The notes: generated by a model from the sequence alone, not told the origin. DNA of 64,000 nt from Clostridium grantii DSM 8605 (GCF_900129965.1 NZ_FQXM01000002.1:1-64000); one strand, 5' to 3'. Numbered from the stretch's first letter, positions 43,835 to 53,718 are shown. Numbers and translations: made by a program.

Positions 43835-45430
43835 GTGATTAATGTTACAAATGTAAGCCTAAGATTCGGGGCAAGAAAACTTTTTGAAGATGTAAATATT
43901 AAATTTACACCGGGTAATTGTTATGGAGTAATTGGAGCAAATGGAGCAGGTAAAAGTACCTTTTTAAAGATTTTATCTGGTGAAATTGAGCCTAATACAG
44001 GTGATGTTTCAATTGGTAGTGGTGTTCGTATGTCTGTTTTACAACAGGATCATTTTAAATATGATAGCTATAGTGTTCTTGATACAGTAATTATGGGTAA
44101 TGCAAGATTGTATGCCATTATGAAGGAAAAAGATGAACTTTATGCAAAAGCAGATTTTACAGATGAAGATGGAATGAAGGCTTCAGAACTTGAAGGAGAA
44201 TTTGCAGAGTTAAATGGATGGGAAGCAGAATCAGATGCTGCATCATTATTGCAAGGACTAGGAATAGGAACAGACTTGCACTATAAGCAAATGATGGATG
44301 TTTCAGATTCAGAAAAAATAAAAGTATTGTTAGCGCAAGCTTTATTTGGAAAACCTGGCGTCTTGATTCTAGATGAACCTACAAACCATTTGGATATTCA
44401 ATCTATTAACTGGCTTGAAGAATTTTTAATAAATTTTGAAGGCACTGTTATAGTTGTATCCCATGATAGACACTTCTTGAATAAAGTATGTACTCATATG
44501 GCGGATGTAGACTTTGGAAAAATCAAACTTTATGTAGGTAACTATGATTTTTGGTATGAGTCAAGTCAATTAATGCTTAAATTAACAAAAGATCAAAACA
44601 AGAAAAAGGAAGAAAAAATAAAAGATTTACAAAACTTTATCGCTAGATTTAGTGCTAACGCTTCTAAGTCTAAGCAAGCAACATCTCGTAAAAAATTATT
44701 AGATAAAATTTCTTTAGATGATATTCAACCTTCTACAAGAAAATATCCTTTTGTTGGTTTCAAACCAGAAAGAGAAGTAGGAAATATAATTCTTCAAGTT
44801 GATGGTTTAAGCAAAACAATAGATGGAGAAAAAGTTTTAGATAATGTTAGATTTACAGTAAATAAAGATGATAAAATTGCTTTTGTAAGTGAAAATCCTA
44901 ATGCAGTTACAACTTTATTTAAAATATTAAATGGTGAAATGGAGCCAGATAGTGGAGAAATCACTTGGGGAATAACAATTACTAAAGCATATTTCCCAAA
45001 AGATAACAATGAATACTTTGATAATGTAAATCTTAGCTTAGTTGAGTGGTTACGTGAATTTTCTGAGGATAAAACAGAAAGTTACTTAAGAGGTTTCCTT
45101 GGTAGAATGTTATTCTCAGGAGAAGAAGCTTTAAAGCAAGTTAATGTTTTATCCGGGGGAGAAAAAGTTCGTTGCATGCTATCAAAAATGATGTTAAGTA
45201 CTGCAAATGTTATAATGCTGGATCAACCAACAAACCATTTAGACTTAGAATCTATTACAGCAGTTAATAATGGATTAGCAGATTACAAAAGTGTAGTTTT
45301 ATTTGCTTCTCATGACCATCAATTTGTTCAAACAATAGCTAATAGAATTATTGAAATTACAAATGACGGTGTTATTGATAAGCAAATGACTTATGATGAA
45401 TATTTAGAAAATGTAAAACATTATAAATAA
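43835..45430 (+). CDS. ABC-F protein, YkpA/YbiT-like, with degenerate sites
   Basis: The 531-residue protein has two ATPase domains and no membrane segment; ABC-F proteins act on the ribosome. Domain 1 has Walker A GANGAGKST and Walker B VLILDEPTNHLD, but the signature reads VSDSEKIKVLLAQAL in place of SGGE. Domain 2 has SENPNAVTTL where Walker A should be (the Lys is missing), a good signature LSGGEKVR, and LDQPTNHLD with Gln in place of the catalytic Glu. Thus both composite ATP sites are altered. GTG 43835 follows AAGGATGG; the ATG at 43817 is less well placed. Confidence 0.88.
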   Translation: MINVTNVSLRFGARKLFEDVNIKFTPGNCYGVIGANGAGKSTFLKILSGEIEPNTGDVSIGSGVRMSVLQQDHFKYDSYSVLDTVIMGNARLYAIMKEKDELYAKADFTDEDGMKASELEGEFAELNGWEAESDAASLLQGLGIGTDLHYKQMMDVSDSEKIKVLLAQALFGKPGVLILDEPTNHLDIQSINWLEEFLINFEGTVIVVSHDRHFLNKVCTHMADVDFGKIKLYVGNYDFWYESSQLMLKLTKDQNKKKEEKIKDLQNFIARFSANASKSKQATSRKKLLDKISLDDIQPSTRKYPFVGFKPEREVGNIILQVDGLSKTIDGEKVLDNVRFTVNKDDKIAFVSENPNAVTTLFKILNGEMEPDSGEITWGITITKAYFPKDNNEYFDNVNLSLVEWLREFSEDKTESYLRGFLGRMLFSGEEALKQVNVLSGGEKVRCMLSKMMLSTANVIMLDQPTNHLDLESITAVNNGLADYKSVVLFASHDHQFVQTIANRIIEITNDGVIDKQMTYDEYLENVKHYK

Positions 45431-45433
45431 AAC

Positions 45434-45467
45434 AAAAAGCAACTTTTGATTTTGAAAGTTGCTTTTT
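45434..45467 (+). terminator. Terminator
   Basis: AAAAAGCAACTTT pairs with AAAGTTGCTTTTT from 45455 on. Confidence 0.85.
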
Positions 45468-45535
45468 AATTATCTATAGATTGAAAAATTCAAACAAGAG
45501 TTTTTTAACAAAATAACATAAGAGAGGAGAGAGAT

Positions 45536-46060
45536 TTGAGAAATATTATACTAATTTTATTGTTGCAATTAATGTATGTACCTATGTTAACTTTAAGAAC
45601 TATTTTTATGGTTAAAAATATGAGTTTTCTAGCTTCTTTATTTGGTTTTTTAGAAAGCTTAATATATGTATTTGGATTAGCACTAGTTTTTAATGGGGAC
45701 CAAAATATTATTTCTATGGTAGTTTATGCAGTGGGTTTTGGACTAGGGCTTTTTGTTGGAGGGTATGTTGAAAACAAAATGGCCATCGGATACACTTCAA
45801 TACAAGCAAATCTTTTTAATAAGAATGATGAATTGATTGATTTTCTTAGACAAAAAGGTTTTGGGGTTACAGTTTATGAAGGGGAAGGTAGAGATAGCAT
45901 AAGATTTAAATTAGAGATCTTAACAAAGAGAAGTAGAGAAACAGAACTTTTAAAGTATATAGATCAATATGACCCTAATGCTTTTATTGTTTCTTATGAA
46001 CCTAGAAAGTTTAAAGGTGGATTTTTAGTTAAATCTATGAAAAATAGAAAATTCATTTAA
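45536..46060 (+). CDS. UPF0316 membrane protein (DUF5698-DUF2179)
   Basis: The 174-residue protein has three membrane segments (about 3-20, 30-52 and 58-80, with the family string YVPMLTLRTIFMVKN) and a C-terminal DUF2179 domain (about 95-160) with GFGVTVYEGEG and IVSYEPRKFKGG. This is the UPF0316/YebE family. Function unknown; the DUF2179 fold resembles PII-like sensors, and nucleotide sensing has been suggested for relatives. The start is TTG 45536 after AGAGAGGAGAG. Monocistronic, with terminators on both sides. Confidence 0.88.
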   Translation: MRNIILILLLQLMYVPMLTLRTIFMVKNMSFLASLFGFLESLIYVFGLALVFNGDQNIISMVVYAVGFGLGLFVGGYVENKMAIGYTSIQANLFNKNDELIDFLRQKGFGVTVYEGEGRDSIRFKLEILTKRSRETELLKYIDQYDPNAFIVSYEPRKFKGGFLVKSMKNRKFI

Positions 46061-46067
46061 TTTGAAT

Positions 46068-46092
46068 ATAGCCCACCGGTTTAGGTGGGCTA
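46068..46092. terminator. Bidirectional terminator
   Basis: TAGCCCACC and GGTGGGCTA form a stem between convergent genes, with AT-rich tails on both sides. Confidence 0.8.
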
Positions 46093-46103
46093 ATTTTAAT
46101 AAA

Positions 46104-48023
46104 TTATTCATTAATACCATTTTCGATTTTTTCTGCCAGCTCATTTAAATAAGCCCATCTATCCATTTTTTCATTTAAATTATCTTCAAGAATACCTTTT
46201 TCTTCCATTAATAATTGAAGTTTGGTATAATCAGAGGATGCTTTTCCGATTTTAACATTAATTTCTTCTATAGCAAGTTCAAGATTTTCAATAATTGAAT
46301 CTATTTCTTCGAATTCTCTTTTTTCATTATAAGAGAATTTTAAAGGTTTTGTTTTTTTGTCTCTTGAGTTATTTGTATCAGATTTATTTTCTGATAAAGG
46401 TTTAGAGATTTCTTTTTCTGTTTCTAATATTTGAATTCTTTCACTGTAATCAGAGTAGTTACCAATAAATATATTAATATTACTAGAGCCATCATATTGA
46501 AATATTTTTTTAGCCATTCTATCAAGAAAGTATCTATCATGTGAAACGGCTATAACTGGACCATTAAAACTATCTAAATAATCTTCTAATATGGTCAAAG
46601 TTTCTATATCTAAGTCATTTGTAGGTTCATCTAAGAAAAGTACATTAGGGGCTTCCATTAAAACTCTTAACAAATAAAGTCTTCGTTTTTCCCCACCAGA
46701 TAAACTCCCTACATAAGTCCATTGCTGTGTTGGAGGAAATAAGAATCTTTCTAACATTTGAGAGGCGCTAATTTTACTTCCATCAGCTACGGTTATGAAT
46801 TCAGCACCTTCTTTAACATACTCAATAACACGTAAATTTTCATCCATATGAGTATTTTCTTGAGAATAATAGCCTATCTTAACTGTATCACCTATATCAA
46901 CTAGCCCACTATCAGAAGGAACTTTACCGGAAATTATATTCATTAAAGTTGATTTTCCACTTCCGTTAGGGCCTAAAACACCTATTCTATCATCCCTTAA
47001 AAGAATATAGCTGAAATTTTCTAAAAGTTTTTTATCACCGTAACTTTTACTCAAATTTTCAATTTCAATAATTTTTTTGCCTAGTCGAGAACTTAAAGAG
47101 GAAATTTCGATTTTCTCAGTATTAATATCTATTTTAGCCGCTTTTATATCTTCAAAACGGTCAATTCTTGCTTTCTGTTTTGTGGTTCTAGCTTTTGCAC
47201 CTCTTCTAATCCATGCTAGTTCTCTGCGAAAAAGATTAGCTCTTTTATTTTCACTTGCAGCTTCTAAATCTAATCGTTCAGATTTTTTTTCTAAGAATTC
47301 GCTATAGTTACCTTTGTAAGCATATAAATTTCCTTTATCTAGTTCTATGATTTTATTGGTTATTCTATCAAGAAAATACCTATCATGAGTAATCATAAGT
47401 AAAGAGCCTTTGCGACTATTTAGAAAATTTTCTAGCCATTCTATGGTTTGATTATCCAAATGGTTAGTAGGCTCATCTAAAATCAATAAATCAGCTGGGG
47501 ATATTAAGGTAGAAGCTAATGCTATTCTTTTCTTTTGTCCACCAGACAATGTACTTACTTTTGCATGGAAATCTGAAATACCTAATTGAGTAAGAATGGT
47601 TTTTGCTTCACTTTCAACGGTCCAAGCATTTTGAGCATCCATTCTTGAGTTTAAAGAAATTAATTTATTTTGTAAGGAAGCATTATTTGAATTAAAGTTT
47701 AACTCATCTAATAAAGATTCATATTCTCTTAATAAGGTCATTAATGAAGAATTACCTTTAAAAATCTGTTCTAATACAGTGGCATTAGAATCCATATATG
47801 GATTTTGGGAAAGATACTCAATACGCACATTGTTCCCTTTAAGGATTCTACCCGCATCTTCTTCTTCCACACCAGCAATAATTTTCAAAAAGGTGGATTT
47901 ACCTGTACCATTTACCCCAATAACCCCTATTTTGTCACCCTCTTCAATACCAAGAGATACTTCATTTAGTAATATTTTTTCACTGTAACTTTTGCATATA
48001 TTTTCAATTGATAATAAATTCAT
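46104..48023 (-). CDS. ABC-F ATPase, Uup/YfmR-like
   Basis: This 639-residue soluble protein has two intact ATPase domains: Walker A GVNGTGKST (about 36) and GPNGSGKST (about 352), signatures LSGGQKKR and LSGGEKRR, and Walker B LLILDEPTNHLD and VLFLDEPTNDLD. Between them is the ABC-F linker (about 245-300, very basic, with AWIRRGAKARTTKQKARIDR). The C-terminal 90 residues form a coiled coil, as in Uup and YfmR, which help ribosomes over difficult peptides. Start ATG 48023 has AAAGGAT upstream. Antibiotic resistance cannot be inferred. Confidence 0.9.
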   Translation of the reverse strand: MNLLSIENICKSYSEKILLNEVSLGIEEGDKIGVIGVNGTGKSTFLKIIAGVEEEDAGRILKGNNVRIEYLSQNPYMDSNATVLEQIFKGNSSLMTLLREYESLLDELNFNSNNASLQNKLISLNSRMDAQNAWTVESEAKTILTQLGISDFHAKVSTLSGGQKKRIALASTLISPADLLILDEPTNHLDNQTIEWLENFLNSRKGSLLMITHDRYFLDRITNKIIELDKGNLYAYKGNYSEFLEKKSERLDLEAASENKRANLFRRELAWIRRGAKARTTKQKARIDRFEDIKAAKIDINTEKIEISSLSSRLGKKIIEIENLSKSYGDKKLLENFSYILLRDDRIGVLGPNGSGKSTLMNIISGKVPSDSGLVDIGDTVKIGYYSQENTHMDENLRVIEYVKEGAEFITVADGSKISASQMLERFLFPPTQQWTYVGSLSGGEKRRLYLLRVLMEAPNVLFLDEPTNDLDIETLTILEDYLDSFNGPVIAVSHDRYFLDRMAKKIFQYDGSSNINIFIGNYSDYSERIQILETEKEISKPLSENKSDTNNSRDKKTKPLKFSYNEKREFEEIDSIIENLELAIEEINVKIGKASSDYTKLQLLMEEKGILEDNLNEKMDRWAYLNELAEKIENGINE

Positions 48024-48136
48024 AATTAATCCTTTCCGATGTAAAATAATATTTATATTTATAAATGCTTGAATCGATAACTACTAAATTACGTTAATAG
48101 TATTTATTTTGAGCTAACATACTAAAAAATATAAAA

Positions 48137-48451
48137 TTAATCTTCTAAATTAGAGACAACTAAAGCACTTATAATCCAAATAATAAGAGCAGGAATAAAG
48201 TAGATAACAGCAATACTAAAGTCTGTATTAGGAAGAATATATTTAATGTGTAAATAAATAAATCCAAAAAAAAGTATAAAAGATATCAATCCTTTTAGAA
48301 AATCTTTTCCAAATATTAAAAATCCTAGACCTGGAATTATTAAGTTAAAAATCACACAAATCATTCTTTTGAACCTCAAATGATTACGCTCTAGTTTTTC
48401 AATTTCTGCTTTGAATTCCCTTCTTAGGGTAACTAAATTTTTTTCCTCCAC
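48137..48451 (-). CDS. Small membrane protein with N-terminal charged helix
   Basis: The 104-residue protein begins with a charged amphipathic helix (VTLRREFKAEIEKLERNHLR) followed by three hydrophobic segments at about 31-50, 52-70 and 78-97. GTG 48451 has GGAGG eight bases upstream. The gap of 113 bases to the ABC-F gene contains no clear terminator, so both could be co-transcribed. I recognise no family and can give no function. Confidence 0.65.
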   Translation of the reverse strand: MEEKNLVTLRREFKAEIEKLERNHLRFKRMICVIFNLIIPGLGFLIFGKDFLKGLISFILFFGFIYLHIKYILPNTDFSIAVIYFIPALIIWIISALVVSNLED

Positions 48452-48709
48452 TAAAAATACCTCCGTAATATAGTAAAATCATTATATCTTTATACTAAAC
48501 TCAAACAATTTATAAGTATATAATAACATTTAATGTATGATAGTTGCTAGTAAAATTATTATATAGTGAACACACTGTGAAACTTAATTTAGCCTGTATA
48601 ATAAAGAGTCGTATAAATAATTGCCATATTTTTCAGTCAGTGATATATTAGTATTATTAAATGGGCAAGATAAAAATAAAAGCATTATAACATTGGGAGG
48701 AATAATAGA

Positions 48710-49402
48710 ATGAAAATAGCAGTTATATCAGATATTCATGGTAATTTAGAGGCATTAAAGAAAGCAGTCCAAGACATTGAAAAAAGAAAAGTGAATACTA
48801 TAGTTTGTGCAGGAGATTTAGTGGGATATGGTCCTTACCAAAATGAAGTTATTGAATATATTAATAGCAAAAATATTTTATTGATATATGGTAATTATGA
48901 CGCAGCAGTAGCTAATAATGACGTTAACTTTATAAAAGATACACCTTTTAATAAAAATTTTGCTTTGCCATGGAGTGTAAATACTGTTTCAGAGGAAAAT
49001 AAAAATTGGCTTAAAAAACTTCCGGAGAGTATTACTCTTGCTATTAATGGTAAGGTTATAAAGGTAGTTCATGGAAGTCCTTTAAAGGTTAATCAATATC
49101 TTTTTGAAGATGCTGAAGATACAAAAGAAATTATGGAGAAATTCCAAGGAGATGTTTTAGTTTGTGCTCATACCCATCTACCTTTTGTAAAATACTTTGG
49201 TGATAAGATGATGATTAATGATGGAAGTGTTGGAAAACCTAAAAATGCAACTCATAATATAACTTATGCATTAATAAATATAGATTATGAAATAAGTGCA
49301 GAAATAATAGAGCTTAAACATGATAATTCAGCATTGATAGAAGAGTTAAAAAGGTTAGATGTGCATAAAGAAGTAATTGATAGTTTTGTTGAAGGAAAGT
49401 AA
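48710..49402 (+). CDS. Calcineurin-like metallophosphoesterase
   Basis: The 230-residue enzyme shows all the binuclear-metal motifs in order: ISDIHGNLEAL (Asp8, His10), CAGDLVGYGP (about 35), YGNYDAAVA (about 62), VVHGSPLKV (about 119) and CAHTHLPFV (about 148). It belongs to the MJ0936/YfcE-like phosphodiesterase group, and the substrate is unknown. GGGAGG precedes ATG 48710. The gene for cardiolipin synthase follows 50 bases later with no terminator, so an operon is likely. Confidence 0.88.
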   Translation: MKIAVISDIHGNLEALKKAVQDIEKRKVNTIVCAGDLVGYGPYQNEVIEYINSKNILLIYGNYDAAVANNDVNFIKDTPFNKNFALPWSVNTVSEENKNWLKKLPESITLAINGKVIKVVHGSPLKVNQYLFEDAEDTKEIMEKFQGDVLVCAHTHLPFVKYFGDKMMINDGSVGKPKNATHNITYALINIDYEISAEIIELKHDNSALIEELKRLDVHKEVIDSFVEGK

Positions 49403-49452
49403 TAGTGATATCCTAAATTATAATTAAATTATAATTAAGTTGAGGTGAGTAT

Positions 49453-50895
49453 TTGGATATTTTTAATTTTATAGTAGTAATATTGTTTGTTTTAAATATG
49501 TTACTAGCTTTATTGCTAATATTTATTGAAAGAAGAAACCCTACATCTACTTGGGCTTGGCTTGTAATTCTTTTGATTTTACCAGGCATAGGGTTTGTAT
49601 TGTATTTGTTTTTGGGACAGAATTTTCATAGACAAAAGATGTTTGAGTTAAAAACTGAAGAAGACACACTTCATAAAAAGTTACTTTTACAAAATGAAGA
49701 GTTGATTGAATCAAAGCTAGTACCTAACGATTCAAAAACACAAAGATATTTAGATATGATAAGAATGAATTATACATACAGTAATTCATTATATACCCAA
49801 AATAATTCTGTAAAAATATTCATTGATGGAAATGAAAAATTTAATTTTTTGCTTGAGGATATAAATAATGCAACTCACCATATTCATATTGGATATTATA
49901 TATACAAGCAAGATAAAATTGGAAATGAAATTTTAGAAGCATTAATTAAGAAAGCTAAAAAAGGGGTTAAGGTTAGACTTTTATATGATGCCATGGGAGG
50001 AAGAACTATAGGTAAACATTTTTTTGACGGATTGAAAGATGCAGGAGGCCAGGTAGCAATATTCTTTCCATCAAAAATACCTCATTTTAATATAAGAGTT
50101 AACTATAGAAACCACAGAAAAATAGCAGTTATTGATAGTAAAATTTCTTATGTTGGTGGTTTTAATATTGGTGATGAATATTTAGGAAGAAGTAAAAAAT
50201 TTGGTAATTGGAGAGATACTCATTTAAGATTATGCGGCGATGTTGTTGACGGGTTACAGAAAAGATTTTTACTTGACTGGAGATATGCTTCTGATGAAAA
50301 AATTCATTTTGAACAAAAATATTTTAAATTAAAAGATCAATGTGGTACAACGGGAATTCAAATAGTATCTAGTGGACCAGATTCTGTGGAGCAGGAAATT
50401 AAAAATGGATTTTTAAAAATGATTCAAAAGGCTCAAAAATCTATTTATATTCAATCACCTTATTTTGTTCCGGATGATAGTATTATTGAATCATTAAGAA
50501 TAGCTTCATTGTCGGGAGTGGATGTTAGAATAATGATTCCGCATATGCCGGACCATCCTTTTGTTTATTGGGCTACTTACTCTTATGTAGGGGAGTTATT
50601 AAAAGCAGGAGTTAAAAGTTATAAATATAACAATGGATTTCTACATTCAAAGACTATTGTGGTTGATGGAGAAATAGCTACAGTGGGAACAGCTAATATG
50701 GATATTAGAAGCTTTAAGTTAAATTTCGAAGTTAATGCTTTTATTTACGACCATGATGTGGCGGGAGAATTACAGAAAATATTTATTGAGGATATGAAGT
50801 GCTGCGAGGAAATTACTGAAGAGTTGTATAAAAATAGATCGAGGATTATTCAAATAAAAGAATCTATATCAAGATTACTATCACCAATTTTATAA
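49453..50895 (+). CDS. cls: Cardiolipin synthase
   Basis: The 480-residue membrane enzyme condenses two phosphatidylglycerols into cardiolipin. Two N-terminal membrane segments (about 4-24 and 34-54, with NPTSTWAWLVILLILPGIGF) precede two phospholipase D motifs: His221 in YRNHRKIAVID (HxKxxxxD) and His398 in FLHSKTIVVDG. Both active-site halves are complete. The start is TTG 49453 after GAGGTGAG. Length agrees with Bacillus ClsA. Confidence 0.95.
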   Translation: MDIFNFIVVILFVLNMLLALLLIFIERRNPTSTWAWLVILLILPGIGFVLYLFLGQNFHRQKMFELKTEEDTLHKKLLLQNEELIESKLVPNDSKTQRYLDMIRMNYTYSNSLYTQNNSVKIFIDGNEKFNFLLEDINNATHHIHIGYYIYKQDKIGNEILEALIKKAKKGVKVRLLYDAMGGRTIGKHFFDGLKDAGGQVAIFFPSKIPHFNIRVNYRNHRKIAVIDSKISYVGGFNIGDEYLGRSKKFGNWRDTHLRLCGDVVDGLQKRFLLDWRYASDEKIHFEQKYFKLKDQCGTTGIQIVSSGPDSVEQEIKNGFLKMIQKAQKSIYIQSPYFVPDDSIIESLRIASLSGVDVRIMIPHMPDHPFVYWATYSYVGELLKAGVKSYKYNNGFLHSKTIVVDGEIATVGTANMDIRSFKLNFEVNAFIYDHDVAGELQKIFIEDMKCCEEITEELYKNRSRIIQIKESISRLLSPIL

Positions 50896-50896
50896 T

Positions 50897-50924
50897 AAAG
50901 CAAGCTTTCAGCTTGCTTTTATTT
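50897..50924 (+). terminator. Terminator of cls
   Basis: AAAGCAAGCT 50897-50906 pairs with AGCTTGCTTT 50910-50919, followed by TATTTTA. Confidence 0.88.
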
Positions 50925-51021
50925 TATGTAAAATACAATTATTATCATTGAAGATATGTTATTAATTTGTTAGAATTAGAAATGAGTCAGAATGTTAAAG
51001 TGAATTTCTGGAGGAAAAATG

Positions 51022-52443
51022 ATGAATAAAGATGGAGTTAATTATAGAATTGAAAAAGATTCTCTTGGTGAGTTGAAGATTCCTAGGGATGCTTACTATG
51101 GTATTCATACAGCTAGAGCTTTGAATAATTTTAATATAGATAAAAGTACGGTAAATATAAATTTGATTAATGCTGTGGTTACAGTAAAAAAAGCAGCAGC
51201 TATGGCTCATAAAAGGTTAAAAGAAATAGATATAAAAGTTTGTGATGCTATAATTCAAGCTTGTGATAAAATATTAGAAGGAAAATTTCAAGGTGAATTT
51301 TTGGTGAATCCATATCAAGGAGGAGCAGGAACTTCTACTAATATGAATGTTAATGAAGTAATTGCAAATGTAGCTCTTGAAATAATAAATGAGGAGAAGG
51401 GAAGATATGATATAATTCATCCTATTGAGCATGTTAATTTTGCACAATCCACCAATGATGTATATCCTACAGCTCTTCGAATAGCATCTATAAAATTAAT
51501 AAGAAAGTTAAGTAAAAGTTTTGCAGCTCTTCAAGAAACACTTCAAGAAAAAGAAAATGAATTTGCGGATATTATAAAGCTAGGAAGAACTCAACTTATG
51601 GATGCTGTACCTATAATGGTGGGACAGGAATTTGGGGCTTACGCAAGAGCTATTGCTAGAGATAGGTGGAGAATTTATAAAGTAGAAGAAAGACTTAGGG
51701 AAATGAATATGGGGGGCACAGCAATAGGAACGGGATTAAATGCTTCTCAAAAATATATTTATATAGTAACAGATTATATTCAGGCATTAACTGGTTTTGG
51801 TATGGCAAGAAGTGATTACCCTATTGATACTACTCAAAATATGGATGTATTTGTAGAAGTATCAGGTTTATTGAAATCAGCAGCAGTAAATTTAATGAAG
51901 ATTTCTAATGATTTTAGATTATTAAATTCAGGTCCTTACGGAGGATTGGGAGAATTAATTTTACCTTCTATGCAAGCAGGTTCATCTATTATGCCTAATA
52001 AAATAAACCCAGTAATACCAGAAATGGTTGCTCAAGTTTCTATGAAAGTAATTGCTAATGATAGCGCTATAACAACTGCTGCATATAGTGGACAATTAGA
52101 ATTAAATGCTTTTGCTCCATTAATCGCTCATTGTTTATTAGAATCTTTGGAGCTGATGGATAGTGTTGTTAATAAATTCAAAGATAAGTGTATTAAAGAA
52201 ATAAAAGTTAATGAGGCTAAATGTAAGGAAAATCTTGAGAATTCTCTTGCACTTGTAACAGCTGTAGTTAATTATATTGGATATGATAAAGCAGCTGAAA
52301 TATCTAAAAAAGCAATAAATGAAGGAAAAACTATAAAAGAAATTTTAAAAGAAGAAAAGCTATTTACAAAGGAAGAATTAAATAAAATTCTTAATCCTTT
52401 TGGAATAACTAGTCCTGGAACACCAGGAGAAGGAGGAAAATAA
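51022..52443 (+). CDS. aspA: Aspartate ammonia-lyase
   Basis: The 473-residue fumarase/aspartase-family enzyme converts aspartate to fumarate and ammonia. N-terminal GELKIPRDAYYGIHTARALNNF, the STNDVYPTALRIA loop (about 139-151), GRTQLMDAVP near 188 and the catalytic serine loop GSSIMPNKINPVIPEMV (about 317-333) are diagnostic for aspartase over fumarase. Two ATGs (51019 and 51022) follow GGAGGAAAA; the second is better spaced. Its stop abuts the hydF start (TAAATG), which couples ammonia production with hydrogenase maturation in one operon. Confidence 0.94.
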   Translation: MNKDGVNYRIEKDSLGELKIPRDAYYGIHTARALNNFNIDKSTVNINLINAVVTVKKAAAMAHKRLKEIDIKVCDAIIQACDKILEGKFQGEFLVNPYQGGAGTSTNMNVNEVIANVALEIINEEKGRYDIIHPIEHVNFAQSTNDVYPTALRIASIKLIRKLSKSFAALQETLQEKENEFADIIKLGRTQLMDAVPIMVGQEFGAYARAIARDRWRIYKVEERLREMNMGGTAIGTGLNASQKYIYIVTDYIQALTGFGMARSDYPIDTTQNMDVFVEVSGLLKSAAVNLMKISNDFRLLNSGPYGGLGELILPSMQAGSSIMPNKINPVIPEMVAQVSMKVIANDSAITTAAYSGQLELNAFAPLIAHCLLESLELMDSVVNKFKDKCIKEIKVNEAKCKENLENSLALVTAVVNYIGYDKAAEISKKAINEGKTIKEILKEEKLFTKEELNKILNPFGITSPGTPGEGGK

Positions 52444-53679
52444 ATGAGTGGATTAAATCAAACACCTCGTGCAGATAGAGTACATATAGCTTTATTTGGG
52501 AAAACTAATGCAGGTAAATCAAGTATTATAAATGCAGTAACAGGACAAGATTTAGCCTTAGTTTCACATGTGAAGGGTACAACTACAGACCCAGTATATA
52601 AAGCTATGGAACTATTACCATTAGGACCAGTAGTTTTAATAGATACAGCAGGGCTTGATGATGTAAGTGAACTTGGGGAGCTTAGAAGAAAAAAAACTAT
52701 AGAGGTATTAAATAAAACAGATATAGCATTACTTATAATGGATGGAACCATGGGGGTTACTGACTATGATGAAGATATTTTAGAACAAATTAAAGCTAAA
52801 AAAATACCAGTGATTGCGGTTATTAATAAAACTGATTTAAGTGAATTTCCCAAAGAAAAAATAAATGAGCTACAAAAGAAATTTAAATGCAAGGTTATTG
52901 CTACAAGTGCAAATTCTAAAAAAGGTATTAATGAATTAAAAGAAGCATTAGCAAAATCAGTTCCAGAAGAAGAGGACAAATTCAAAATAGTAGGAGATTT
53001 GATTTCGCCAGGAGATTTTGTGGTGCTAGTTACGCCTATTGATAAAGCAGCACCAAAAGGAAGACTTATCCTTCCTCAACAACAAACTATAAGAGATATT
53101 TTAGAAAGTGATGCTATTGCAATTGTTACTAAAGAATATGAGTTAAGAGAAACCTTGGAAAATCTAGGTAAAAAACCAAAGATGGTAATTACAGATTCAC
53201 AAGCATTTTTAAAAGTGTCAGCAGATACACCACAGGATATTTTAATGACATCTTTCTCAATTTTGCTAGCTAGAACAAAAGGAGACTTGTCAGAACTAGT
53301 TAGAGGAGCTAAAGCTATTGAAAAATTAAAAGATGGTGATAAAATTCTTATATCAGAAGGATGTACTCATCATAGACAATCTGATGACATTGGAACTGTA
53401 AAAATTCCAAGATGGATAAGACAAATAACAGGTAAACAAATAGAGTTTGAATATACAAGTGGGATGAGTTTCCCAGAAGATGTGAAAAAATATGCTTTGA
53501 TAGTTCACTGTGCAGGATGCATGTTAAATAGAACAGGAATGATGCACCGAATTGATCAAGCAGAAGAAATGCAAGTACCAATAGTTAATTATGGGGTTTT
53601 AATTGCTTACGTGCATGGTATTTTGGATAGAGCCCTTAAACCATTTCCACTTGCACAAATGGCATGGGAAGAGGAATAA
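52444..53679 (+). CDS. hydF: [FeFe]-hydrogenase maturation GTPase HydF
   Basis: The 411-residue scaffold assembles the di-iron part of the H-cluster before it is given to the hydrogenase. The N-terminal GTPase has G1 GKTNAGKSS (about 20), the G3 DTAGLDD (about 67) and G4 NKTD (about 124). A dimerisation domain follows, then the [4Fe-4S] ligands Cys307 (EGCTHH), Cys356 and Cys359 (HCAGC), exactly the HydF spacing. ACCAGGAGAAGGAGG lies at the end of aspA. HydE and HydG are not in the window. The gene proves a hydrogen-metabolising anaerobe. Confidence 0.96.
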   Translation: MSGLNQTPRADRVHIALFGKTNAGKSSIINAVTGQDLALVSHVKGTTTDPVYKAMELLPLGPVVLIDTAGLDDVSELGELRRKKTIEVLNKTDIALLIMDGTMGVTDYDEDILEQIKAKKIPVIAVINKTDLSEFPKEKINELQKKFKCKVIATSANSKKGINELKEALAKSVPEEEDKFKIVGDLISPGDFVVLVTPIDKAAPKGRLILPQQQTIRDILESDAIAIVTKEYELRETLENLGKKPKMVITDSQAFLKVSADTPQDILMTSFSILLARTKGDLSELVRGAKAIEKLKDGDKILISEGCTHHRQSDDIGTVKIPRWIRQITGKQIEFEYTSGMSFPEDVKKYALIVHCAGCMLNRTGMMHRIDQAEEMQVPIVNYGVLIAYVHGILDRALKPFPLAQMAWEEE

Positions 53680-53691
53680 GTATTTTGTATT

Positions 53692-53718
53692 TTGTAGGGA
53701 CGGTTTACATGCCGTCCC
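53692..53718. repeat. Half copy of the palindromic repeat
   Basis: TTGTAGGGACGGTTTACATG followed by CCGTCCC matches the left end of the elements at 32823 and 35104. Only this hairpin (GGGACGG-loop-CCGTCCC) is present. With ATATTTT after it, it could serve as the hydF terminator. Confidence 0.7.
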
